From contig CANQKJ010000027.1 of NCBI GenBank assembly GCA_947624465.1, forward strand, positions 1 through 13,518: a stretch of DNA of 13,518 nt, given 5' to 3'. A model generated the notes under the pieces. It was not told the origin of the DNA. It ran no database searches and saw nothing but the letters and a program-made list of their open reading frames with translations. Made by a program: the position numbers and the translations under genes. This document shows, piece after piece, positions 6,629-12,550 of the stretch; positions within the stretch are counted from its first letter, which is position 1; each line of letters starts with the position of its first letter. This stretch comes from an uncultured Oscillospiraceae bacterium (GTDB lineage: Bacteria > Bacillota > Clostridia > Oscillospirales > Oscillospiraceae).

Positions 6629-6658
6629 TTGACGGGGCCGTGTCCCATCTGGTATCCT
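6629..6658 (+). promoter_or_regulatory. Promoter for uvrC operon
   Basis: TTGACG (6629-6634), an 18-base spacer and TATCCT (6653-6658) lie directly between the ptsH terminator and uvrC. The expected start near 6665 leaves a very short leader that still includes the AGGGGGGAGG ribosome binding site. The -35 hexamer and spacing match the ptsH promoter. Confidence 0.65.
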
Positions 6659-6683
6659 GTTGAAAAGGGAAGGGGGGAGGACG

Positions 6684-8513
6684 ATGACCTTTGAGGAGCT
6701 GCGGGACAAGGCCCACGCCCTGCCCCTGAAGCCCGGCGTCTACATCATGCAGAACGCCAGGAGCGAAGTCATCTACGTGGGCAAGGCCAAGGCCCTGAAG
6801 AACCGGGTGAGCCAGTACTTTCAGGACCAGGAGCGGCACAACGCCAAGACCAGGATGATGGTCAGCCAGATCGACCATTTCGACGTGATCGTGGTCCAGT
6901 CGGAGTTCGAGGCGCTGGTGCTGGAGTGCGCCCTCATCAAGCGGCATATGCCCCGGTACAATATCCTCCTGAAGGACAGCAAGGGCTTCCCCTTCATCCG
7001 CCTGTCCGTCCAGGAGGAGTACCCGAAATTCTCCCTGGCCGCCAAAGAGGCCCAGGACGGGGCCAGGTACTTCGGCCCCTATGGCAGCCGCAGCGCCAGC
7101 CACGATGTGATCGACGCCCTCCGCACCGCCCTCAGGCTGCCGTCCTGCGCCAGAAAGTTCCCCAGGGACATCGGCAGGGAGAGGCCCTGCCTCAACTACC
7201 ACATGGGGGTGTGCGACGGCTACTGCCGCCCCCAGATGGACCAGAGCCAGTACCGGGCGGCCATCGGCCAGGCGGTGCGCCTGCTGGAGGGCCGGCTGGA
7301 CGAGGTGGTGGGGGAGCTCACCGCCCGGATGGAACAGGCGGCGGAGGATCTGCAATTTGAAAAGGCCGCCCAGCTCCGGGACCGCATCCGGGACCTTCAA
7401 ATATTATCCACCAAGCAGAAGGCGGTGGCGGGGGCCTTTGCCGACACCGACGTGGTGGGGTATCACCGGGGAGAGGCCAAGAGCTGCTTCGTGGTGCTCC
7501 ACTACCTCCGGGGGGAACTGGCCGCCAAGGACTGGGAGCTGCTGTCCGTCCCCCTGGAGGAGGACGAGGGGGAGACGGTGGCGGCCCTCACCGCCCAGTA
7601 TTACACGGCGCGGGGCCATCTGCCCCGGCAGATCCTGCTGCCCCTGGACTTCGAGGGCAGGGAGGACCTGGCCCGGCTGCTGGCCGACAGGGCGGGCCAT
7701 AAGGTGGAACTTCTTGTCCCTCAGCGGGGGAGCAAGGCGGAACTCACCCGCATGGCCTGTGAGAACGCCCAGGAGGAGGTTCTCCGGGCCACCACCGCCG
7801 AGGAGCGCCGCTCCAGGCTCACCGAGGCGCTGGGCGGCCTGCTGGGGCTGGAGGCCCCGCCCCACCGCATCGAGGCTTTCGACATCTCCAACACCGGCAG
7901 CGCCGACATCGTGGCCTCCATGACCGTCCACATCGACGGCAAGCCCCTGAAGCGGGACTACCGGCTGTTCATCCTGAAGGACATGGCCCACGCCGACGAC
8001 TACGCCTCCATGCGGCAGGTGGTGGAGCGCCGCTTTCGCCGTTACCTGGACAGGGACGAGAAGTTTTCTACCCTGCCCGACCTGTTGCTGATGGACGGCG
8101 GCGCGGGCCAGGTGGCGGCGGCGGCGGAGGCCCTGGCGGAGCTGGATATCCGTGTGCCGGTGTTCGGCATGGTGAAGGACGACCGCCACCGCACGAGAGC
8201 GCTGGTGGCCGGGGACGGCCGGGAGATCGGCGTCCAGCAGAACCAGGCCGTCTTCGCCATGGTGGGCCGCATCCAAGAGGAGACCCACCGGGCGGCCATC
8301 GAGTTCCACCGCAAGCGGCAGCAGGGGCACATGAAGGGCTCCGCCCTGGACGAGATCCCCGGCGTGGGGCCGAAAAAGAAGGCCGCGCTGCTCAAAACAT
8401 TCAAGAGCGTCAAGGCCATCAAAGCCGCCTCGGCGGAGGAACTGGCCGCCGTGGTGGGGCGGAAGACCGCAGAGGCGGTCACGGCCCATCTGAATCCGAA
8501 GACAGAGGAGTGA
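6684..8513 (+). CDS. uvrC: Excinuclease ABC subunit UvrC
   Basis: UvrC makes both incisions around a DNA lesion after UvrA and UvrB locate it. The 609-residue protein has an N-terminal GIY-YIG nuclease (GVY 18-20, YVG 31-33, Arg41) for the 3' cut. A four-cysteine set follows at 155, 169, 177 and 181, matching the spacing reported for the iron-sulfur cluster of E. coli UvrC. Next are a UVR helix that binds UvrB (EDLQFEKAAQLRDRI), the RNase H-like nuclease (FDISNTG and LLMDGGAGQV aspartates) for the 5' cut, and C-terminal helix-hairpin-helix DNA binding (IPGVGPKKKAALL). A TTG at 6660 is in frame, but ATG 6684 gives the standard N-terminus after a strong purine-rich ribosome binding site. rsmD follows 6 bases after the stop. 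Confidence 0.97.
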   Translation: MTFEELRDKAHALPLKPGVYIMQNARSEVIYVGKAKALKNRVSQYFQDQERHNAKTRMMVSQIDHFDVIVVQSEFEALVLECALIKRHMPRYNILLKDSKGFPFIRLSVQEEYPKFSLAAKEAQDGARYFGPYGSRSASHDVIDALRTALRLPSCARKFPRDIGRERPCLNYHMGVCDGYCRPQMDQSQYRAAIGQAVRLLEGRLDEVVGELTARMEQAAEDLQFEKAAQLRDRIRDLQILSTKQKAVAGAFADTDVVGYHRGEAKSCFVVLHYLRGELAAKDWELLSVPLEEDEGETVAALTAQYYTARGHLPRQILLPLDFEGREDLARLLADRAGHKVELLVPQRGSKAELTRMACENAQEEVLRATTAEERRSRLTEALGGLLGLEAPPHRIEAFDISNTGSADIVASMTVHIDGKPLKRDYRLFILKDMAHADDYASMRQVVERRFRRYLDRDEKFSTLPDLLLMDGGAGQVAAAAEALAELDIRVPVFGMVKDDRHRTRALVAGDGREIGVQQNQAVFAMVGRIQEETHRAAIEFHRKRQQGHMKGSALDEIPGVGPKKKAALLKTFKSVKAIKAASAEELAAVVGRKTAEAVTAHLNPKTEE

Positions 8514-8519
8514 ACCGCC

Positions 8520-9065
8520 ATGCGCGTCATCACGGGGACGGCCCGGGGCCGGAGGCTGGAGGAGCTGCCCGGCCTGGACACCAGGCCCACCACCTCCAGG
8601 GTGAAGGAGGGGCTGTTCAGCGCCATCCAGTTCGATATCGAGGGCCGGCGGGCGCTGGACCTGTTCGCCGGCACCGGCCAGCTGGGTATCGAGGCGATGT
8701 CCCGGGGGGCGGCGTGGTGCGACTTTGTGGACAGCAACCCCGCCGCCATGAAGATCGTCCGGCGGAACGCGGAGAGCTGCGGCTTTTCGGACCGGGCCGG
8801 ATTCCATCAGAAGGACTTTGCCGCCTTCCTGGACCGGGCGGGGGAGAAGTACGGCCTCGTCTTCCTGGACCCGCCCTACGCCTCCGGCGATTTGGAAAAG
8901 GCGCTGGAGCGCATCGCGGCGATTGACATTGTGGCGGGAAATGGTATAATAGTGTGCGAAAGTCCGGCGGAGAGCACTCTCCCCGGCCTGCCTGAGCCCT
9001 ATGAGAAGGGGCGGGAGTACCGGTACGGGAAGACCAAGGTGACCCTGTACCGGAGGAAGGCGTGA
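8520..9065 (+). CDS. rsmD: 16S rRNA (guanine(966)-N(2))-methyltransferase RsmD
   Basis: RsmD uses S-adenosylmethionine to methylate the exocyclic N2 of G966 in 16S rRNA. The 181-residue protein shows the family's N-terminal block (MRVITGTARGRRL, then RPTTSRVKEGLF), the SAM-binding motif LDLFAGTGQLGIEA and the catalytic DPPY at 117-120. GAGGAG at the end of uvrC lies 9 bases before ATG, so it is translated as part of the uvrC unit. Its last third contains a consensus-like promoter (8923-8950). In that stretch it uses codons such as AAT, GGT and ATA that are rare in the rest of the window. The stop overlaps a GTG that could be an alternative coaD start. rsmD-coaD is a common pairing in Bacillota. 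Confidence 0.95.
   Translation: MRVITGTARGRRLEELPGLDTRPTTSRVKEGLFSAIQFDIEGRRALDLFAGTGQLGIEAMSRGAAWCDFVDSNPAAMKIVRRNAESCGFSDRAGFHQKDFAAFLDRAGEKYGLVFLDPPYASGDLEKALERIAAIDIVAGNGIIVCESPAESTLPGLPEPYEKGREYRYGKTKVTLYRRKA
8923..8950 (+). promoter_or_regulatory. Internal consensus promoter inside rsmD, upstream of coaD
   Basis: A perfect -35 hexamer TTGACA (8923-8928) and a perfect -10 hexamer TATAAT (8945-8950) are 16 bases apart, with an extended -10 TG just before (TGGTATAAT). The expected start is near 8957, about 105-115 bases before coaD. The hexamers lie in rsmD codons for AIDIVAGNGIIV. Full matches to both hexamers in such GC-rich coding sequence are unlikely by chance, so I read it as a real secondary promoter for coaD and the coiled-coil gene. 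Confidence 0.72.
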
Positions 9066-9070
9066 GTTCC

Positions 9071-9556
9071 ATGAAGAGAGCCATTTATCCCGGCAGCTTC
9101 GACCCGGTGACTCTGGGGCATCTGAACGTCATCAAGCGGGCCGCCGCCATGTTCGACGAACTCATCGTGTGCGTGTGCGTCAACTCCGCCAAGGACCGGG
9201 GCCTGTTCTCCGCGGAGGAGCGGGTGGACCTCATCCGCAGGGTCACCGAGGAGCTGTCCAACGTGAAGGTGGACTATACCGTCGGTCTGGTGGCCGACTA
9301 CGCCAAGGCGCACCGGGCCAGAGTGCTGGTGAAGGGCCTGCGGGCGGTGTCCGACTACGAGGCCGAGATCCAGATGGCCATGATCAATGCCAAGCTCTAC
9401 AACAAGCTGGACACCGTCTTTCTGTACACCAGCCCCAAATACGCCTACCTGTCCTCCACCGTGGTGAAGGAGATGGCCCGGTACAGAGCCGACCTGTCCG
9501 ACTTTGTGCCCCGGCAGATCATCAGCGACGTGGAGCGCAAGGTGCGGGGCAGTTAG
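9071..9556 (+). CDS. coaD: Phosphopantetheine adenylyltransferase CoaD
   Basis: CoaD transfers AMP from ATP to 4'-phosphopantetheine, the penultimate step of coenzyme A synthesis. The 161-residue product has the nucleotidyltransferase signature YPGSFDPVTLGH (T14, G16, H17), the RGLRAVSDYE-type substrate block (KGLRAVSDYEAE, with Lys in place of the more usual Arg at its first position) and SSTVVKE at 128-134. Two starts are possible. ATG 9071 gives the family-typical MKRAIYPGSF but lies 14 bases from GGAGG. GTG 9062 overlaps the rsmD stop as GTGA and has better ribosome binding site spacing, adding three residues. I keep ATG on family grounds with limited certainty; the gene itself is certain. 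The nearby internal promoter would allow expression apart from uvrC. Confidence 0.95.
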   Translation: MKRAIYPGSFDPVTLGHLNVIKRAAAMFDELIVCVCVNSAKDRGLFSAEERVDLIRRVTEELSNVKVDYTVGLVADYAKAHRARVLVKGLRAVSDYEAEIQMAMINAKLYNKLDTVFLYTSPKYAYLSSTVVKEMARYRADLSDFVPRQIISDVERKVRGS

Positions 9557-9607
9557 GACCCCTGCGGAAACGACTTTACATACCATTCAAATAAGGAGAG
9601 ATGACAA

Positions 9608-10141
9608 ATGGCGACCGGCGTGGATGAATTGATGGATATGCTGTTCGATATGATCGACGAGGCGAAAAACGCCCCCCTGAGCAGCGGCAAGTGCGTCATC
9701 GAGCGGGACAAGGCCCTGGACATCATCGAGGACGTGAAGGCCCAGTTCCCGGTGGAGCTGGCCGAGGCCCGGAAGATCCTCAACGCCAGGGCCGAGTTCG
9801 TGGCCGCCGCCAGACGGGAGGCCGAGGAGATCAAGAAGCGGGCCGAGCAGGAGGCCAGCCAGATGGTCAGCGAGACCGAGGTGGTCCGGCAGGCCCGGCA
9901 GAAGGCGAGTGAGATCCTCAAGCAGGCCGAGGCCCAGGGCTGGGAGGTCAAGGACCGGGCCAACAACTACTGCGACAATCTGCTCCTCCGCACCGAGGAG
10001 GCCCTGGCCGACGCCCACGCCGAGATGCGCAAGGTCCACAGCGATTTCCGCTCCGCCATGGACAGCCTGACCCCTCCCGCCCACGTGCAGCAGCAGAACC
10101 AGTCCGGCAGGAAGCTCTATGACGCCGAGGCCGACCAGTGA
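9608..10141 (+). CDS. Coiled-coil protein of the coaD-linked Clostridia family, unknown function
   Basis: The 177-residue protein is highly charged and almost wholly helical. After an N-terminal cap (DELMDMLFDMIDEAKNAPLSSGKCVIERD), residues about 40-140 form long heptad-rich helices of Glu, Ala, Arg and Lys, ending in a polar tail. It has no membrane segment and no nucleotide-binding motif. Database entries for such proteins often say ATPase or ATP synthase subunit B or H, because the coiled coil resembles the peripheral stalk; nothing here shows ATP use. Comparable proteins follow coaD in many Clostridia, which I recall but cannot check. AAGGAGAG lies 7-8 bases before ATG. It closes the uvrC-rsmD-coaD unit, with a strong terminator 30 bases after its stop. 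DivIVA-like scaffold function is one possibility, unsupported. Confidence 0.8.
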   Translation: MATGVDELMDMLFDMIDEAKNAPLSSGKCVIERDKALDIIEDVKAQFPVELAEARKILNARAEFVAAARREAEEIKKRAEQEASQMVSETEVVRQARQKASEILKQAEAQGWEVKDRANNYCDNLLLRTEEALADAHAEMRKVHSDFRSAMDSLTPPAHVQQQNQSGRKLYDAEADQ

Positions 10142-10171
10142 GCGCCTCCGCCCCCGTTTAAACAGGAACAG

Positions 10172-10207
10172 CGCCGCCGCGAAAAATTTTTCGCGGCGGT
10201 GTTTTTT
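10172..10207 (+). terminator. Intrinsic terminator after the coiled-coil gene
   Basis: The arms 10172-10186 and 10187-10201 are fully complementary apart from one G-U pair, with an AAAAATTTTT centre, and six T follow (10202-10207). The GC part of the stem is CGCCGCCGCG. It ends the uvrC-rsmD-coaD transcript before the mraZ promoter region. Because the centre is A/T, it could also work on the other strand, but no minus-strand gene ends here. Confidence 0.9.
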
Positions 10208-10221
10208 GCGTTTTTACTACA

Positions 10222-10252
10222 TCTTGTGGTGTCCTGGATATGGGACACAAGA
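10222..10252. repeat. Imperfect inverted repeat in the mraZ upstream region
   Basis: TCTTGTG-G-TGTCC (10222-10234) pairs with GGGACACAAGA (10242-10252), with one bulged G and a short AT-rich centre. It lies about 90 bases upstream of the mraZ -35 box. It could be a protein-binding site or a remnant of a structure. I do not recognise a named motif. Confidence 0.45.
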
Positions 10253-10289
10253 CCGTGTGCGCGAGAATGAAACATCTGTTTGAATTTAT

Positions 10290-10326
10290 GAAATGCCGGG
10301 ATTTTTGAGCAAAATCCCGGCATTTC
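10290..10326. repeat. Perfect 16-bp inverted repeat just upstream of the mraZ promoter
   Basis: The left arm 10290-10305 (GAAATGCCGGGATTTT) and right arm 10311-10326 are exact reverse complements around a 5-base loop TGAGC. It ends 15 bases before the -35 hexamer. As RNA it would be a strong hairpin, but only TTTC and no T-run follow, so it would be a weak terminator at best. The 10142-10434 region has no gene; it holds a terminator, two inverted repeats, a promoter and the TGGAG boxes. Confidence 0.7.
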
Positions 10327-10341
10327 TGCGAAAAAAAGTTC

Positions 10342-10370
10342 TTGCATTTCCAAGCGGGGTAGAGTATACT
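10342..10370 (+). promoter_or_regulatory. mraZ / dcw cluster promoter
   Basis: TTGCAT (10342-10347), a 17-base spacer and TATACT (10365-10370) form a strong sigma-A type promoter. The expected start near 10377 lies directly before the first TGGAG box at 10381, so a bound MraZ would sit over the early transcribed region. This is probably the main promoter for mraZ, rsmH, ftsL and the following PBP. Confidence 0.8.
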
Positions 10371-10380
10371 GAGAACAGAT

Positions 10381-10426
10381 TGGAGTGAAATGGAGTAAAT
10401 CCACTTAAATTTGGAGAGGATTGGAG
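10381..10426 (+). promoter_or_regulatory. Four TGGAG repeats, probable MraZ binding boxes
   Basis: TGGAG occurs at 10381, 10391, 10412 and 10422, so two pairs with a 10-base step are separated by 21 bases, all on the same face of the helix. The first two are longer matches (TGGAGTGAAA, TGGAGTAAAT). Between them lies an inverted CCACTT at 10401. MraZ is known to bind short direct repeats with a 10-base period ahead of its own operon (TGGGN in E. coli). The last box overlaps the ribosome binding site of mraZ. Confidence 0.72.
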
Positions 10427-10434
10427 GGAACGGC

Positions 10435-10851
10435 ATGACGGGGACCTACGAACACAGCCTGGATACCGCCGGCCGTCTCATCGTGCCCTCCAAGCTCCGG
10501 GACAGGCTGGGCAAGGTGTTCTACCTCTCCGTGGGCGTGAAGAAGAACCTGACCCTCTACCCCATGGAGGCGTGGGACAGGCTCCGCGCCCGGGTGTCCG
10601 AACTTTCCACCACCGACGCCGCCAAGATGGACGTGTTCTTCGCCTCCGCGCAGCTTTGCGAGGTGGACAAGCAGTGGCGGTTCCAGGTGCCCTCCTATCT
10701 GAAGGACTACGCCGGCATCGACCGGGACGTGGTCATCACCGGCAACAACGACCGGGCCCAGATCTGGAACGCGGAGAGCTGGAAGGAAAAGACCCGCGAG
10801 CAGCTCAACCCGGAGAACATCGCCAGCCTGATGGAGACGCTGGGGATCTGA
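10435..10851 (+). CDS. mraZ: Transcriptional regulator MraZ
   Basis: MraZ is a ring-forming DNA-binding protein at the head of the dcw cluster; in E. coli it represses its own operon. The 138-residue product has two SpoVT-AbrB-like halves. The first carries the standard DxxGR motif (DTAGRLIVPSKLR, D10-R14). The second reads DKQWRFQVPSYLKDYAGI (D78-R82), with Trp81 where Gly is usual; the codon is TGG, one base from GGG. ATG 10435 has GGAGGG 6 bases ahead. A TTG at 10411 is in frame but lies within the TGGAG boxes. The stop is one base from the rsmH ATG. Family and position are certain; whether DNA binding is normal with Trp81 is open. Confidence 0.95.
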   Translation: MTGTYEHSLDTAGRLIVPSKLRDRLGKVFYLSVGVKKNLTLYPMEAWDRLRARVSELSTTDAAKMDVFFASAQLCEVDKQWRFQVPSYLKDYAGIDRDVVITGNNDRAQIWNAESWKEKTREQLNPENIASLMETLGI

Positions 10852-10852
10852 G

Positions 10853-11785
10853 ATGGAATACACCCACAAGCCCGTATTGCTGAACGAGTGCCTGGAGGGG
10901 CTGGATATCCGCCCCGGCGGCACTTACGTGGACGGCACCCTGGGCAGGGCGGGCCACTCCCGGGAGATCGCCAGGCGGCTGACCACCGGACGGCTTATCG
11001 CCGTGGACCGGGACCGGGCCGCCATCGACGCCGCCCCCGCCCTCTTTGGCCCCCTGATGGACCGGGTGACCCTGGTCCGGGGGAATTTCGGCGACATCGC
11101 CGCCGTCCTGGACCGTCTCGGCGTTCCCTCCGTGGACGGGATGCTGTTCGACCTGGGGGTGTCCTCCCCCCAGCTGGACGAGGCCGCCAGAGGCTTCTCC
11201 TATTTGAACGACGCCCCGCTGGATATGCGGATGGATCAGAGCGCCTCCCTCACCGCCCGGGACGTGGTGAACGGCTGGAGCCGGGAGGAGCTGAAACGCA
11301 TCCTCTGGGACTACGGGGAGGAGCGGTACGCGGGACCCATCGCCGCCGCCATCGTCAAGGCCCGTGAAGGGAAATCCGTTGACACCACATCGGAGCTGGC
11401 GGAGCTTATCAAAAGCGCCATGCCGGCCAAGGCCAGGCGGGAAAAGCAGCACCCCGCCAAGCGGTCCTTCCAGGCCATCCGCATCGCCGTCAACGACGAG
11501 CTGGGCGAGGTGGAGCGGCTGCTGGCCTCCGCCCTGGACCTGCTGGCTCCCGGCGGGCGGATCGCCGTCATCTCCTTCCATTCGCTGGAGGACAGGCTGG
11601 TCAAGACCGCTTTCGCCTCCTGGACCCAGGGCTGTACCTGCCCGCCGGACTTCCCGGTGTGCGTGTGCGGCAAAAAGCCTAGGGCGAAGCTCGTCGGCCG
11701 GAGGCCCATCACCGCGGGCGAGGCCGAACTGAACGAAAATCCCCGCGCCAGAAGCGCGAAACTGCGGATCGCCGAAAAACTGTGA
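10853..11785 (+). CDS. rsmH: 16S rRNA (cytosine(1402)-N(4))-methyltransferase RsmH
   Basis: RsmH (MraW) methylates N4 of C1402 in the decoding centre of 16S rRNA, using S-adenosylmethionine. The 310-residue protein begins with the family block HKPVLLNECLEGL and has the SAM motif DGTLGRAGHS (27-36). It also has the conserved FDLGVSSPQLDEAARGFSY, HPAKRSFQAIRIAVNDEL and SFHSLEDRLVK segments, and the Cys-rich CTCPPDFPVCVCG near the end. Start and length are normal. It is translated one base after mraZ and followed 30 bases later by ftsL, as in most dcw clusters. No key residue is missing. Confidence 0.97.
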   Translation: MEYTHKPVLLNECLEGLDIRPGGTYVDGTLGRAGHSREIARRLTTGRLIAVDRDRAAIDAAPALFGPLMDRVTLVRGNFGDIAAVLDRLGVPSVDGMLFDLGVSSPQLDEAARGFSYLNDAPLDMRMDQSASLTARDVVNGWSREELKRILWDYGEERYAGPIAAAIVKAREGKSVDTTSELAELIKSAMPAKARREKQHPAKRSFQAIRIAVNDELGEVERLLASALDLLAPGGRIAVISFHSLEDRLVKTAFASWTQGCTCPPDFPVCVCGKKPRAKLVGRRPITAGEAELNENPRARSAKLRIAEKL

Positions 11786-11815
11786 CAACTGGAACGAAAA
11801 GGAGCGCGCGTACCC

Positions 11816-12403
11816 ATGGCTGACGAGAGAAGGACCCGGATCGACCGGGCGGACAGAAGATACCGCACCTACGGCAACGTGGCCTATCAAGCGGAATATG
11901 AGCGGGACAACGCGGTCCGCCGCGGCGCCGCCCAGCCCGCCGAGCGGCCCCAGCGCAGGCCGGAGATCGAGCGCCGCCCCCGCATCCAGCCCCGGGAGCG
12001 GGCAGCCTCCCGCCCCGTCGTCAAGGTGCGGGCGCAGGACGCCATCGCCCCCTTCTCCGTGGTGGGGTTCGCGGTGGTGCTGGTGTGCGCGCTGCTGCTG
12101 GTGGCGGCCACCGCCCAGCTGGCCGTGGTGAACAACGATATCGTGGACCTGCGCGCCCAGATGTCCGACCTCCAGGAGGAGGAGCGGCAGCTCCAGGCCC
12201 AGTATGAGACCGCCTTCGACCTGGAGGCCATCGAGGAGATGTTCACCGCCGACGGCTCCATGGTGCGGCCCGGCGTGGGACAGACCGTCTATCTGGATAT
12301 GTCCGCCGGGGATTCGGTGGTCTACTATGACGGGGCGAGGACGGGACTGTCCGCCCTGATCCGGCAGGCGGAGGACCTGCTGGACGGACTGCTGCCCTGG
12401 TGA
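11816..12403 (+). CDS. ftsL: FtsL-like cell division protein
   Basis: FtsL is a small bitopic membrane protein that joins FtsB/DivIC and FtsQ/DivIB at the septum and supports the septal PBP. This 195-residue product has a basic, Arg-rich and Pro-rich cytoplasmic part (1-75) and one hydrophobic segment (about 78-103). A short heptad stretch (104-133, LRAQMSDLQEEERQL) follows, then an acidic extracytoplasmic tail. The call rests on topology and position between rsmH and a PBP gene, since FtsL sequences are poorly conserved. It is longer than usual (about 100-130 residues), through both an extended N-terminal part and a roughly 60-residue tail after the coiled coil. AAGGAG lies 11 bases before ATG, slightly far. 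Confidence 0.78.
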   Translation: MADERRTRIDRADRRYRTYGNVAYQAEYERDNAVRRGAAQPAERPQRRPEIERRPRIQPRERAASRPVVKVRAQDAIAPFSVVGFAVVLVCALLLVAATAQLAVVNNDIVDLRAQMSDLQEEERQLQAQYETAFDLEAIEEMFTADGSMVRPGVGQTVYLDMSAGDSVVYYDGARTGLSALIRQAEDLLDGLLPW

Positions 12404-12550
12404 GCGCTTCGGGCGCATAATCGCCGGGACGGCGCCATAGACTTAGATACAACAGGAAAAGGACAGGAGGGGCGTAAAGAGACTGCGAGGGTTTCTTGCG
12501 CCCTTTCTTGCTGATTTTGCGGGACCGTGCCGGAACGGGAGGGAACGAAC

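Noticed and set aside
7404-8807. A 467-codon minus-strand frame opposite uvrC and rsmD
   Set aside because: Antisense shadow of two well-supported genes; no motif and no start signal.
10117-10404. A 95-codon minus-strand frame in the mraZ upstream region
   Set aside because: It runs across the terminator and both inverted repeats, has no good ribosome binding site, and its composition is unlike the coding regions of this genome.
11379-11384. TTGACA inside rsmH as a second internal promoter
   Set aside because: No -10-like hexamer lies 16-18 bases downstream (GAGCTT is found there), unlike the rsmD case.
10805-12418. A 537-codon minus-strand frame opposite rsmH and ftsL
   Set aside because: Same GC-driven antisense artefact; rsmH on the plus strand is certain and the frame shows no recognisable domain.
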